Assembly (NCBI GenBank): GCA_948144175.1
Contig: CANXME010002181.1
Span: forward strand, 992,001 to 1,056,000
Direction: 5' to 3'
Length of the DNA: 64,000 bases
DNA from: Closterium sp. NIES-65
Lineage: Eukaryota; Streptophyta; Zygnematophyceae; Desmidiales; Closteriaceae
Both the position numbers and the translations under genes were made by a program. Each line of letters opens with the position of its first letter. The stretch's first letter is position 1. Shown here piece by piece: positions 34,092-44,523 of the stretch. The notes under the pieces were generated by a model that was given only the letters and a program-made list of their open reading frames with translations, ran no database searches and had not been told where the DNA came from.

Positions 34092-34922
34092 GACCGCACC
34101 ACACTCACGCCGCTTGGTCGGCCAGTTGCAGTCTCTCTGGCAGACCCCTCTGGGGGTCCTGTCATTGCTCACTTCTCCACTGTCCTCCCGTGTCCGGCAG
34201 CTCACTCTAACACCCTGTCTGGTCTTTACCTCCCCTCGTTCTCTACGAACTTGGTGAGTGGTGCTGACCTACAGTATGGGGGAGTTTACCAGTTCACACC
34301 TGCGAGCCAGTGGGTGACCCACTGCACGGACGCTCGGACGGGCCAACACTTGGCCACGTTTACACGTCGGTCGGGGTCGAGCCTTTATACACTGACCACT
34401 GCGTCTCCCCCTATCCCTGCGTCTGGTCAGGTAGCTGCATCGGGTCAGGTGTTTGCTACAGCGTCCAGGTCTGGTCCTGAGTCTGCCCCCTGCTCGTGTC
34501 GCCTCCTGTCTCACGAGACTCTCCTCTGGCACCACTGCCTAGGTCACCCCTCCCTGCCTCGCTTCCGAGGCATGGCCTCCCGTGTCCTTGTCTCTGGTCT
34601 TCCCCGGTCCCTCCCTCCCCTTCCTCCGGGGCCTGGCCCTACCTGCGTCCCTTGTATCGAGGGGCGGCAGCGGGCTGCCCCTCACTCCTCCCAGTTTCCT
34701 CCGACAGAGGCCTCGCTGCAGACGCTTCACATGGACGTGTGGGGCCCCGCCCACGTCCGTGGACAGGGTCATGAGCGCTACTTCCTGCTGTTGGTTGACG
34801 ACTACTCGCGTTACACCACAGTCTTCCCCTTGCGCAGCAAGGGTAATGTCACTGCGGTGTTGATCGACTGGATCCGCGCAGGTCGTCTCCAGCTCAGGCA
34901 GAGCTTCGGCTCGGACTTTCCT
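34092..34922 (+). pseudogene. Copia G integrase, first part
   Basis: After the TGA the frame is open through the protease remainder, the zinc finger (LLWHHCLGHPSL, CVPCIEGRQR) and the first catalytic Asp (HMDVWGPAHV, VDDYSRYTTVF). It reaches the SDFP segment, where copia H interrupts. The target duplicate TTCCT is at 34918-34922. The missing part (VFRLHSNRGGEF) resumes at 49530. Confidence 0.9.
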
Positions 34923-35052
34923 TGTGAAATGAAACGAAAATGGATGAACTATGAAAGAGTTGGGTACAAGTACTAACCCTAATTGGGTTGTACCCCTTAT
35001 GGGCTACCCTACTATAGCCTACACAACATGCATAAGCTACAATGTTCTGGCA
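34923..35052 (-). repeat. 3' LTR of copia H
   Basis: Read on the minus strand it starts TGCCAGAACATTG and ends CATTTCACA. Upstream of it (35053-35075) is the G-rich polypurine tract. The LTR belongs to the F subtype. Confidence 0.92.
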
Positions 35053-35266
35053 CACCCCCATAGGCAAAGTGGGGGAGAACAAGGGGTCAAAAGACCAGTG
35101 AAGCAAAGCAAAGCAAAGCAAGCTCAAGGTGGATCACAAAGTCACCACACATTTCGAGCACAAGTTCAAAGCCACAAGGCCAGTTCACATGTAGGAGTAC
35201 ATATATATATAAAAAACTAGACAAGCAAGAGCAGATGTATATATATATGTAACACTACAAGCAAGA

Positions 35267-36355
35267 TCAAGAGGTAAGCAAGTGAGGCAAGGTAGGCACA
35301 AGGCCCAGCTGAGTAAAGAAGCGCTGATGGTCACAAGGCGCAAGCGCCTTGGGGAAGATATCAGCAGTGTTGGCCTCAGAGGCCACGTACGCAAGACGCA
35401 GCTGACCACGCTGCTGTAGCTCACGAGCAAGGAAGTAGCGGAGAGCAATGTGCTTCGTTCTATGCTCCAGACGCTGCTCCCGACACAAGGCCAGCATGGC
35501 CTTGTTGTCTACGTACAGCACTGTAGGAGAACGAGGCACCTCGCCAAGGTCAGTCAGCAGGTAGGTGAGCCAGCGAAGCTCCTGTGCAGCTATGGCCCCG
35601 GCGTAGATCTCAGCCTCACAACTAGAGCCAAGAACAGAAGACGAGCGGGTAGCCCGCCACGAAACAGAGCCGGAACCAAGGCTGAAGGTGTAACCCTGTG
35701 ACGATTGCTGCGTAGCCTGGTCGTCAGCCCAAGAAGCGTCTGCGTGCCCAGTGAGGACCACTAGACCCCGCCCTCCAAGCACAAGCACCATGCCCGACGT
35801 ACTGCACAAGTAGCGCAACACCCTCTTCGCTGCAGCCATGTGCTCCGGTCTGTGTCTCCCAGGAGCAACATAGCGTGCGAGAATACTAAGAGGGTATGCA
35901 AGGTCAGGTCGAGTGCAGGTCATCAGGTACATGAGGCAGCCAACAAGCTCTGGGTACGGGCCACTCGACTCTACGGACTCATCTGAAGGCAGAGCTGAGA
36001 GCGAGTGGCGAGTAGGCAGAGGAGTGGCCTAAGGCGAGGAGTACGTGAAGCCGAAGCGCTGAAGGACCTGCTGCACCATGTGTGACTGAGTCAGGGTAAT
36101 GGTGTGGCGTGCTCTGTCCCGAGTGATCTGCAAGCCAAGGTAGCTGCGCAGTTCACCCAGGTCTGTGCACGTGTGTCTCTTCTGCAGCTCGGAATTCACG
36201 TGGGCGAGTCCAGCAGTGTCAGCTGTGGCAAAGACCAAGTCGTCGACGTACACGAGGATGTAGAACGGCGGCAGAGAAGTGTCGGTACGCATAAACAACG
36301 ACGGGTCGGCAGTAGAGGGAGCAAACCCAAGAGCCGCAAGTGTAGTCCTAAGTGT
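35267..36355 (-). pseudogene. Copia H distal RT and RNase H
   Basis: Starting at element I and reading down, this contains SLFMRTDTSLPPFY, YVDD and GELRSYLGLQITRD. A TAG at 36029-36031 replaces Gln in SSPQATPL. After the stop the same frame is open through CLMYLMTCTRPDLAYPLS and RNase H (LTGHADASWADD, SSCEAEIYAGA, LYVDNKAMLAL, RTKHIALRYFLA, YVASEANTADIF) to the terminator at 35267. The RNase H segment of more than 220 residues is intact. Confidence 0.9.
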
Positions 36356-36895
36356 TGTCGGAATCTTGCTCTTCTACTCTGCCAAGTTCTGCTTCTCTCC
36401 TTCTTTGCCTCTAGTGGGTCCTGGAGCACAGACTTTCTGAGTGGTGCCCTCCTCTGAGCGTAAATGATGTCTGTAGTTCTCTGCCACTGCTCTCCTTATT
36501 CTTGTGCCTTCTCCACTTAATCAGGTCCTGCACCACTGCCTGTATCTAACCTGCAAACCCTAGCTCGGCTGACTGGAAACCAGAAGATGGAGGTCGGTGT
36601 TGCTTGCGGCTTTGGTTTCAGGCACTTGGTTCGTTGAAACTAGACGGAATAGTAAGCATAGGTATGAAAACAATCACGCAAGCAACCCTTCCTCTGTCTG
36701 CCTATTTCTTAAGTAACTTCATTAGGTTACCGTTGTGCTAACGGATCCCTTCTCGCCCGCCAACTTCCTGATGTTTCGGTTGTGTCGCTTCAACCACCTC
36801 GCTTTACTGGTCATCCTCCCTACTGTACTGTTCTACATTACCTATTAGTCACGATGATATATCTACTGCTCTACGCACGGACTAGAATCGTGACA
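36356..36895 (-). repeat. 540-bp internally deleted copy of element I
   Basis: Bases 36356-36518 (163 bp) match 36898-37060 with four differences. Bases 36519-36895 (377 bp) match 43246-43622 with about eight differences. The joint falls at CTT, which is present at both edges of the coding region (CCACTT at 37060 and ATTCTT at 43245). The unit therefore equals the large one minus everything between two CTT triplets. Alternatively it could be a complete LTR, with the coding region placed inside its partner. Confidence 0.8.
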
Positions 36896-37060
36896 GCTGT
36901 CGGAATCTTGCTCTTCTATTCTGCCAAGTTCTGCTTCTCTCCTTCTTTGCCTCTAGTGGGTCCTGGAGCACAGGCTTTCTGAGTGGTGCCCTCCTCTGAG
37001 CCTAAATGATGTCTGTAGTTCTCTGCCACTCCTCTCCTTATTCTTGTGCCTTCTCCACTT

Positions 37061-38530
37061 GCCCCCTCCGCGATTGTCTTTTGGCTCCTGCCGACTGCCG
37101 CTGGAACTTTTAGTCTCCGGTCTGTCTTGTTGCGTCCTCCATAGTCCGCCCCCTTGCTCGCGCCACGTTAGTGCAGTGATCCGTTCTCCTCTGCCCTTGT
37201 GCCCCCACCAGCACCACTACCCCAGATTCTTTGATCTCCTTAACTTTCCAGCGCTCCGTACTCAGCCCGAGGTCCATGAGGTCGTGTTTCGCTTGCTTTA
37301 GGTACACTTCTTCCCCTGCTCCCAAGGTCTTATCCTTCTTCCCCTTTTGCCTTTCTTCTCTCTTCTTGTACCGTTGCGCGTCTCTCAACTGTGCCACGTG
37401 TAATTTTTCTAGTGCCGCTGGTAAAAGCTCCCTTAGGTACCTCGCTCTCGCTTCCGCCAGCCCCACCCACTCCTCTTCGTTGGCCACTTGCACGGACCCG
37501 GTGAGTATTCTTGGCGCATCCACAGGTAACATGGGGTCTCTTCCTAAGAGTAGGTAATATGGTGAGAGGTCTCGCAATGCCGCCTGTTTGCTGAATCTGT
37601 AACCTGCCACCACCCACGGGAGCCGTATGTCCCAATCCCTCTTGAACTGTTCCCCATAAGCCCTTAGCCCCCTCTTCACTGTCTGTACGAAGCGCTCTGT
37701 GAGTCCGTCGCTCTGCGGGTGATATCTGGAGGTCCTTTGGTTAGTAATCCCCGTGGACTGTAACAGCTTATCAAACTCTCCCATAAACTCTGTCCCTTGG
37801 TCGGTTAGCACCTCCCCGCACGCCCCAAATCTGGTGAGCACCTGTTCCTCGAACGCCTCGTCTATCTTAGCCGAGTTCTTGCTGGGGAGGGCCTTCACCT
37901 CTACCCATTTGCTGCCGTGCTCGATCATGATTAGGATGTAACGCTTCCCCTTTCTGCTCGGCGACATCTCTCCAGCCAAGTCTAGCGACCATCTGAACCC
38001 TATGCTGTGAATCAGCAGCGACTGCAGCTCCTTCCTCCCTCTCTCCAGTTCAACTTTGTTCCGACTGCACAACTCGCACTTGGCCACCCACTCTCTGATG
38101 TCTCTCCGCATCCCTGCCCACCACCATCCTGTCTCCGCGTGGTGCGCAAACTTCCATAATGCCCCAGCTGTCGATGAACTCTGCTAATGATCTGTTCCCT
38201 CTCTTGTGGCCGTGGGACCAGCTTCCATCCGTCCCGTGTGTTCTTCTGCAACTGCTCCTGGTGCCAGCGGTAATGAATCCCTTGGGCTCGGGCCCTCTCG
38301 CTGGTCGCAGTATCCTCCCCCGTCCTCCCTTGTACCCAGTCCAGCACCTCCTGGTCTTCCCAGACATCCTCCGACCCCATTCTGTTTCCTCTGCTGGCCC
38401 TTTCTATGTCTAATTCTCTCGCTAGTGCCACTAGGCATGCCGAAGGGCGATGCATAGGCGGGTTCCGTGACAGCCCGTCTACATGTTGCATGGTTTTCCC
38501 TGCTCAGTGCCGGATGGAGAAGTCGTATTC
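37061..38530 (-). pseudogene. Element I integrase and RNase H connection
   Basis: After a TAG at 38531-38533 (RWAMRL, stop, EYDFSIRH) and a TGA just beyond, the frame gives HVDGLSRNP, the usual gypsy RNase H-integrase linker. It runs to the zinc-finger half HRQLGHYG, where one base is lost or gained near 38155. Integrase then reads 38111-37110: MRRDIREWVAKCELCSRNK (CxxC), first Asp in WSLDLAGEM, second in LTDQGTEF, Glu in DGLTERF, a D,D(34)E spacing by my count. The GPY-like tail (GAGEEVYLKQ ... STERWKVKEI) follows. There is no chromodomain. The remainder to 37061 is non-coding. Confidence 0.88.
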
Positions 38531-40089
38531 CTATAAGCGCATGGCCCATCGTGCGTTCCTCCCCGTCAGCGCTTGGTTGGTCATTAGCCAAGTCAACGGT
38601 TGGTGATCTGTCACCAGCTCGAACTGCCTCCACTGTAAGTACACTCGGAAGTGAGTGATAGCCCATACAGCAGCCAGTCCCTCGCCCTCGTACGAGCTGT
38701 AGTTAGCCTCGGCGGGGTTACAACTCCGGCTAGCGAAGGTGACTACCTTCTCTTCGCCTTCCCGCTTCTGACACAGGACCGCACCCATGCTCGCGCTGCT
38801 CCAGTCAGTGTACAGCACAAAAGGGTCCTCTGGGCTTGGCAGCGACAGTACAGTGGCAGTCTTTACAGCCTTCAGCAGCACTTGTAACGCCCCCTGGGCG
38901 GCTTCTCCCCATTCCCATTGCTGATCTTCCCTCAGTAGTTGATTTATGGGCGCGGCGGTCTTACTGAAGTTCGGGATGAACTTCCTGTAGTAATTAAGGA
39001 ACCCGAGCACGGCTCTCAAAGTGCTCCTATCCTTCGGCTGAGGCACCCGGTCCAGAACCTCCACTTTCGCTCGCTGAATCCCCAGCTGCCCTCCCTGCAC
39101 TTCGAACCCCAAGTACTTCACTCCGGTATTCCCGAAGCTGCACTTTTTCGGGTGACACGTGAGTCCTGCTCCCCTAATGGCGTCCAACGTTGCTTGCACG
39201 TCCTTCACGTGCTGGGCCGGGTCTGGACTGAAAACCACGACGTCGTCAATGTAGCACGCCGTCGCGGGCACTCCGCGGAGTGTCGTGTCCATGACTCGTT
39301 GGAACAGCGCAGGCACGTTTTTCATTCCAAAAGGCATGAAGCGCCACTCGTACGGACCGTCCGGTCCATGGAATGCCGTCTTCTTGCGGTCGGCGGGCCG
39401 TATGGGAATCTGATTAAATCCCTGCCTGAGATCCAGCGTGGAAAACACTGACGCTCCGTGCAGCTTATCGAAGATTTCCTCTGCCGACTGCATGGGGTAC
39501 CTATCAGCCACGGTGACCTTGTTCAAGCTCCGATAGTCTCCACACATCCTCCGCGCGGAGACTGCCCCTGACAGATCCTTCCATGAAGCTACTACAGTTG
39601 CCGCGGCATAGTCGCTCTCGGAACGTTGGATCAGTCCTGCCTCCAGCAGCTCGCGACACTTCTCGGTGCAAATGTCTAAGTCCCCTGGGCTCATCCGTCT
39701 CTTCCGCTGATAGATGGGAACCTCTGTGGTGAGTTCAATCTTCATCTCATGCGTGGTGCACTTCCCCAATTCCTGCATGGTGTAGGCGAAGGTTCCGCGA
39801 TGTTGCTGTAACACCTCCTGTAATGCAGCGGCTGATTCCGGATCCATTCCTCCTCCTATCATCCATTCCTCCTCGGGCCCCCGTTCCTGCTTCTTGGGTG
39901 AGTCCGCTCCTGTCTCCCCATCTCCTTCTCCCACTCCTGCTGGCGATTCCGTGGCCATGTACGCCGCCCATCCCTCGTCGATCTTCAGGTCATACCGTTC
40001 TTTAATCCGCGCCAAGTACTTCTTCTGCCACTCCACGGTCTCTAAGTCGCGGTAACGTTCCCCACATGCGATATCCCGCTGCAGCTCCT
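38531..40089 (-). pseudogene. Element I reverse transcriptase and RNase H
   Basis: This is the second half of a 791-residue open frame (40906-38531). RT runs from IYQRKRRMSPGDLDICTEKC through FSTLDLRQGFNQIPI and FMPFGMKNVPALFQ to catalytic YIDD at 39254-39243. The thumb and connection follow (PKKCSFGNTGVKYLGFEV, LRAVLGFLNYYRKFIPNFS). RNase H shows its acidic residues in LYTDWSSASMGAVL, SSYEGEGLAAVW and LVTDHQPLTWL. The domain order RT, RNase H, integrase identifies Ty3/gypsy rather than copia. RT itself contains no stop, so it may have decayed more recently than gag. Confidence 0.93.
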
Positions 40090-41079
40090 TCGCCTTTAAG
40101 TGCATCCGCAGCGTATCCAGAAGCCATGTCATCGCGTTCGCGTCCATGGCTCGACCCAAGGCAGCTCGCCGCTGTCCCTCGGTCACCTCTGGATGCGCCG
40201 TAGCTCCCCACAGGTGCCCCATCGCTGCTTCTCTTTCATTCGCCGTCGGCTGCTCCCAAACTCCCTTCCGCACGTCGTAGACCATCCTTGGGCCCGGCAT
40301 ATCTCCCTCCATGACGAATCCACGGGCTTCCACGTAAGACACCAAGGTCGGCAGCGCCTGCCGTGGCTTCCCCGGCTCGTTACACTGGTATTGTGACGGG
40401 TGGTCTGCGCACGTCACCGGCACTGGCAACCGGTTAGGCTCCAGAATGTCACTCACTAAACGGGGCTCTGGCCGCAGCATCAGCGCCAGTGAGTGTCGTA
40501 ATGCGGCTGTAGACATCACATTCTGCCAGTACCGTCTCGGCCGATGGGCTCGTGACCCCAGCTGCGCAGCGTCGGCTGGCACTCCTCTACCCACTACCCC
40601 GCTTATCTCTTCAAAGGCCCTCTTCACCGGTTCTCGCGTATCTTCGGCCAGGTTGACGTTCTCGAGGATGTAGGCTACTTCTCCTTGACACTGTTGAATC
40701 AGCTCTAACACCCGCCTCAGTTCTCGGAACGAAGCTCCTCTAGCGTCTTCCATCCCCAGGCCTTCCCCTGTTCTGGAATACCCCTGACATTCCCACCCAG
40801 CTATGACCAAGTCTATCTGCCCCCAGCTCTCCAGTACGCGCTCTCGGAAATAGCTCGGACGTCGTGCACTACAGGGACCATCTCGTATGGAAGTGCGTCC
40901 TCCCACATTTGCTCTGGATATTCATCTCGCAGCAGCTCCGCATGGTGATGTGCCATCTTCCGGACGTCTGGATCCCGCTCGACATGAATCCACTTCTTAA
41001 CAGTACATCCAGCGCGCAATGCTGCTGCTAGCCCGGTCCCAATCCCCCCGTATAACTCCAAGATGCATATGGGCACGTC
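40090..41079 (-). pseudogene. Element I DNMT3-like cytosine-5 DNA methyltransferase domain, frameshifted
   Basis: Reading down from 41079, motif I is ILELYGGIGTGLAAAL (S-adenosylmethionine site), followed by KKWIHVERDPDVRK. One frameshift near 40860 separates this from the rest. Motif IV is VIAGWECQGYSRTG, with the catalytic Cys codon at 40789-40787, but Glu stands where Pro-Cys is usual. Motif VI is ILENV (40663-40655 for ENV) and motif VIII is SRAHRPRRYWQN, close to the SAAHRARYFW pattern of DNMT3/DRM enzymes. The C-terminal ANEREAAMG and ALGRAMDANAMTWLL match the motif IX-X region. The domain sits between protease and RT in the same polyprotein frame, so it would be made with the element's own enzymes. 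It would transfer methyl groups to cytosine in DNA. Confidence 0.87.
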
Positions 41080-42240
41080 CAGTGCCTGTACCTTGCTGAC
41101 TCGCTCCGTCAAATTCGGTGGGCTCCGCCCCAAGAGTCGCCTCTCGATCCGCCTTTCGTTTTCTACATCGTATCGCTCCCATGGCCAATCGTCTAGCTCT
41201 TCAGTCAGATCCTTCCTTTGTGTCTGATACGCTTCTCTTGGCTCCTGCCTTACAAACCGGATCGGCAGCGTGCCGACAGCGCTCTCTTGGTCCCAGTATT
41301 GCACGCGGAAGAGCACCTTCTCCTACCACGTACAAATGGTAGCTCCTACTCGGTAGAGGAGCTCCATTCCCACGAGGTCATCGTAGTCCTTGGATTCAGA
41401 GACTCCACACTGCAGTCGGATGCAGCACTCCTTCTCCGTCCCTGGTAGGAGCACTACTTCCACTGGCCGCTTGGTTTTCGGCATCCATTTCGGTTCCCCC
41501 CCTACAGCCGTCATAAGCAGAATTCCCCTCTCGATGGTGCGCCCCGATACATCCAGCTTCGATTGTTTAGCGAGTCCCTTGCTTATTAATACGTGATGCG
41601 CTCCGGTGTCAATGATAGCCTGCTTCACGGGCAATCCGCCCACCGTAAGACTCCCCTTTTCCGCGATCAGCACGGACGCTTGACACACCAGGCGCTTGTT
41701 CGGTTGCCGCCTCATCTCCGAGGGTCTTGCTCCTTCTCCCGCTCTGGCCCGCGGCCGGGGACAGCTAGCCACTTCACTGGTCTGGGACTGGCTAACGCGG
41801 GGACGTAGTCTGATATCGTCTCGCGCCCGCGGATAGGCCATAGCTGCGTACTCTCGAATATAATCTCCCTCTTCCTCCTCCGCTTCGTCGATTTCTTCGT
41901 ACGCAAGCATCGCCCACACTTTTACCTCCTGCTGATTCGGTAGCTGCTCAAGTCTCTGCTGCAGCCGCTTGACTTCGGCTTGAAGCTCCTCTCTCGTTGC
42001 CCCCAGCGAGTCCTTCTGTCGGCGGTAACAGTCTTCCTTCCTGTGCCAGCGCTTCCCGCATTGCTCACAGGTCGGCGCGCTGGGACATTCCCGCCTCAAA
42101 TGCCCATGTTCTCCGCAGGTGTGACAAAGTCGAGGGTCCCCCCGGCTACTGCCCCCAGAGTTCTGTTCGGGTACCGCAGCGGCTGCCCAGCTCGTCTTAG
42201 CCCAGCTCCTTCCATCCGGGTCTTCTAGATCCAGCAGTCT
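41080..42240 (-). pseudogene. Element I zinc knuckles, coiled coil and aspartic protease
   Basis: After a TAG at 42241-42243 the frame gives two consecutive CX2CX4HX4C knuckles (CHTCGEHGHMRREC, CEQCGKRWHRKEDC, about 42125-42035). A short Gln/Glu-rich helix follows (REELQAEVKRLQQRLEQL), probably coiled coil, then an acidic stretch. The protease has KQAIIDTGAHHVLISKG with DTG near 41605 and ends around LVGMELLYRVGA. A TAG at 41323-41325 follows TICTW. The frame continues without shift through a basic, Trp-containing linker into the methyltransferase. The knuckles bind the RNA genome; the protease would release the methyltransferase from the polyprotein. Confidence 0.88.
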
Positions 42241-43276
42241 CTACGCTTGTTCGGTTTTCTTCGTCAGCTGGTACACTTCCTTGAGAGTAACATCGGCTCC
42301 GATGCTATAGACGGTGCTCCGCACTACCCCCTTCAGTTCTTCGTCCAGCCCTCGTACAAACTTCCTCACCAGCAAGCGTTCGTCCGTGCTTTCCAGGTCC
42401 TCGGCTAGTTCGCGGAGCCTGCAGTAGTACACCAGTAGGGATTCCTCCTTGTTACGGTGGAAATCCCGGAACTCTTCCACACGCGCCTTGGTCTGCCCTG
42501 CGATCTCCTTATGTAGCAGCTGGAGGAAGCGAGCCGTAGGGTTGGATATCTCTCCTTCCGCCAACTCGTCCAACACGTCATCGCGAGTCAGGCGGTAGAA
42601 GGTCTCTGCCTCGCCTGCCAAGGTCCCCACCATCTTCCGAAAGAACTCCGCCGGATCATATCCGTCACGCTCCCAGCAATATTGGACGGTCTCAAGCTGC
42701 ATCAGATAATTCTTCAGGCGGGGCCCCACGCCAGGAATCCCCGTATACCGCTCGGCCACCTCCACCTTAGGCAAGTTAGTCGCCTTCCATCGAACTCCGA
42801 CGGAGCTGGGTCCTTCCTAAGAATCGCCCGGAGCGCCCGCGACGCCGCTAGGCATCAATGCTCGCCTTTGCCGTGGCTCTTGTACGAGGCTTTCCGTCGG
42901 CCTCCAGCGTGTCTCCACCTGCTCCTTCTTCGGCGGCATCCCCGGCATCCCGGTTTGTGGGGTCGCTGCTTCTTGGTTCTTCCAGCGTTCCCGTAATTTC
43001 TCTGTCCAGCGAGCATCGAGAGGAGTATCTCCCGGGTCCGAGATGACAGTTCGCGCTAGTTCCATACTATCTCCCACCACCCGCGCTCGTTGGTGTGGAG
43101 TCCGGTACTTAGGTGAATACGTTTCGCTCCGCGCGGCTATCTCTTCTGCACGCCTTCCCTCCGTAGGCTTCAACTCCTCAGTATCATTCCACAGCCTCGT
43201 TCTTAAGAACTCTCGACGCTGCATCGAGATACTTGCGTGATTCTTAATCAGGTCCTGCACCACTGCCTGTATCTAA
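42241..43276 (-). pseudogene. Element I gag, with internal TAG
   Basis: The frame opens after a TAG at about 43276. No ATG comes before MQRREFLRTRLW (about 43224), so the true start is uncertain. An N-terminal, Pro/Arg-rich segment ends at TAG 42817-42819, and the same frame continues. The capsid domain (42774-42244) looks like Retrotrans_gag: VQYCWERDGYDPAEFFRKM, AETFYRLTRDDVLDEL, ARVEEFRDFHRNKEESLLVY, LLVRKFVRGLDEELKG. The first codons lie inside the 377-bp terminal segment, which is therefore partly coding and unlike an ordinary LTR. Confidence 0.82.
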
Positions 43277-43622
43277 CCAGCAAACCCTAGCTCGGCTGAC
43301 TGGAAACCAGAAGATGGAGGTCGGTGTTGCTTGCGGCTTTGGTTTCACGCACTTGGTTCGTTGAAACTAGACGGAATAGTAAGCATAGGTATGAAAACAA
43401 TCACGCAAGCAACCCTTCCTCTGTCTGCCTATTTCTTAAGTAACTTCATTAGGTTACCGTTGTGCTAACGGATCCCTTCTCGCCCGCCAACTTATTAATG
43501 TTTCGGTTGTGTCGCTTCAACCACCCCGCTTTACTGGTCATCCTCCCTACTGTACTGTTCTACATTACCTATTAGTCACGATGATATATCTACTGCTCTA
43601 CGCACAGATTAGAATCGTGACA

Positions 43623-44523
43623 CTGTGTCGTGCCACTCACGGGGCGCCTGGCGGAGACTGTAGACTGGCCGCCGGAGGCTCCACTGGGTGCCAGGAGGAA
43701 AAGTCCCAGTGAAGCCAGGTGGGCGGCGCAGCCAGATCTCCTCGTGAAGGCTGCCCTGCAAGAAAGTAGTGCTGAAGTCAAGAGAGTGAAGCTCGTAGTC
43801 GTGCTGAGCGGCTATGTGCAGTAGCACCCGAAGAGTGGTCATCTTCGGGGTGGGAGAGAAGGTCTGAAAGTAGTCAACTCCCTGCAGCTGTCTGAAGCCA
43901 CGAGCCATGTAACGCGCCTTGAAGACAGGCGGAGAACCCGGCGGCCGCTTCACCCTGAAAATCCACACGCCACTGACGATGTTCGCCCCAAGTGGGGGAA
44001 CGTCGTCAACGTAGGTACCTGTGGACTTCCAGGAAGCCATCTCTGCGTCCATAGCTGCTTGCCACTGAGAGGAGTAGGGACCCTCTATCGCCTCCGCGTA
44101 AGAGCGCGGAGTCGGGATGTCAAGTGCATCCGGGTCTCCCTCAGGGGTAAGCAGTACGGACACGAGATGAGGTGAAGCAGCGGCCAAGCACTGGAACTCC
44201 TCGTGCCTGTCCTCAAGAACGTCCGTGCCAAGGGCACACTCACCCCCGACGGACGGAGGACAGACAGACTCAGACTCGGCGACAAGACTAGCAGCGTAGT
44301 CTAGGCGACAGCGAGCAGCAAAGTCGACGAGCTCAGCAACTAGGGCAGACGCAGTAGTGGACACAAAGGAAGGGTCAGTGACAACAGTCGCAAGGAGACG
44401 CGTGACAGTAGGACTGGCAGCACGAAGAGAGTCCGACTCCGGGTCGGCAAGAGCAGGAATAGAAGACTCAGGAGGAGAAGGTAAAGGGGCACGCAGAGGA
44501 GCAGTGGACGGACGCAGAGACAT
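43623..44523 (-). pseudogene. Copia H pre-RT block and proximal RT
   Basis: A frame of more than 290 residues is open from 44523 (MSLRPSTAPLRAPLPSPP) through ESVCPPSVGGECALGTDVLED, SYAEAIEGPYSSQWQAAMDAEM, GVWIFRVKRPPGSPPVFKARY and the GSLHEEIWLRRPPGFTG segment. It reaches REWHDT, where element I begins. The rest of RT resumes at 36355. No stop is present in this half. Confidence 0.9.

Larger units (their letters stand above)
36356..43622 (-). mobile_element. Element I: gypsy-type retroelement carrying a DNA methyltransferase, plus a tandem deleted copy
   Basis: The insertion lies in copia H's RT gene. It consists of a 540-bp unit (36356-36895), a GC dinucleotide, and a 6725-bp unit (36898-43622). 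Both units begin TGTCGGAATC and end CGTGACA on the plus strand. H sequence is duplicated at the ends (GTGT at 36352-36355, CTGT at 43623-43626). The large unit encodes, on the minus strand, gag, two zinc knuckles, protease, DNMT3-like methyltransferase, RT, RNase H and integrase in that order. I can find no normal pair of LTRs, no convincing PBS and no polypurine tract next to the end. Five in-frame stops and two frameshifts make this copy inactive. Confidence 0.85.

Noticed and set aside
36356..36895. The 540-bp unit as an ordinary solo LTR or 3' LTR of element I
   Set aside because: Not excluded, but the matching sequence on the other side is split into 163 bp and 377 bp around the coding region, and no PBS or polypurine tract adjoins it. 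I therefore report the structure as anomalous rather than calling an LTR.
36782..36982. Small frames in the terminal segments of element I as an extra gene
   Set aside because: The frame crosses the GC junction between the two units and is not conserved as a unit.
37110..37300. Chromodomain at the end of element I integrase
   Set aside because: The C-terminus has a GPY-like stretch (STERWKVKEI), but I see no aromatic cage pattern of a chromodomain before the stop.
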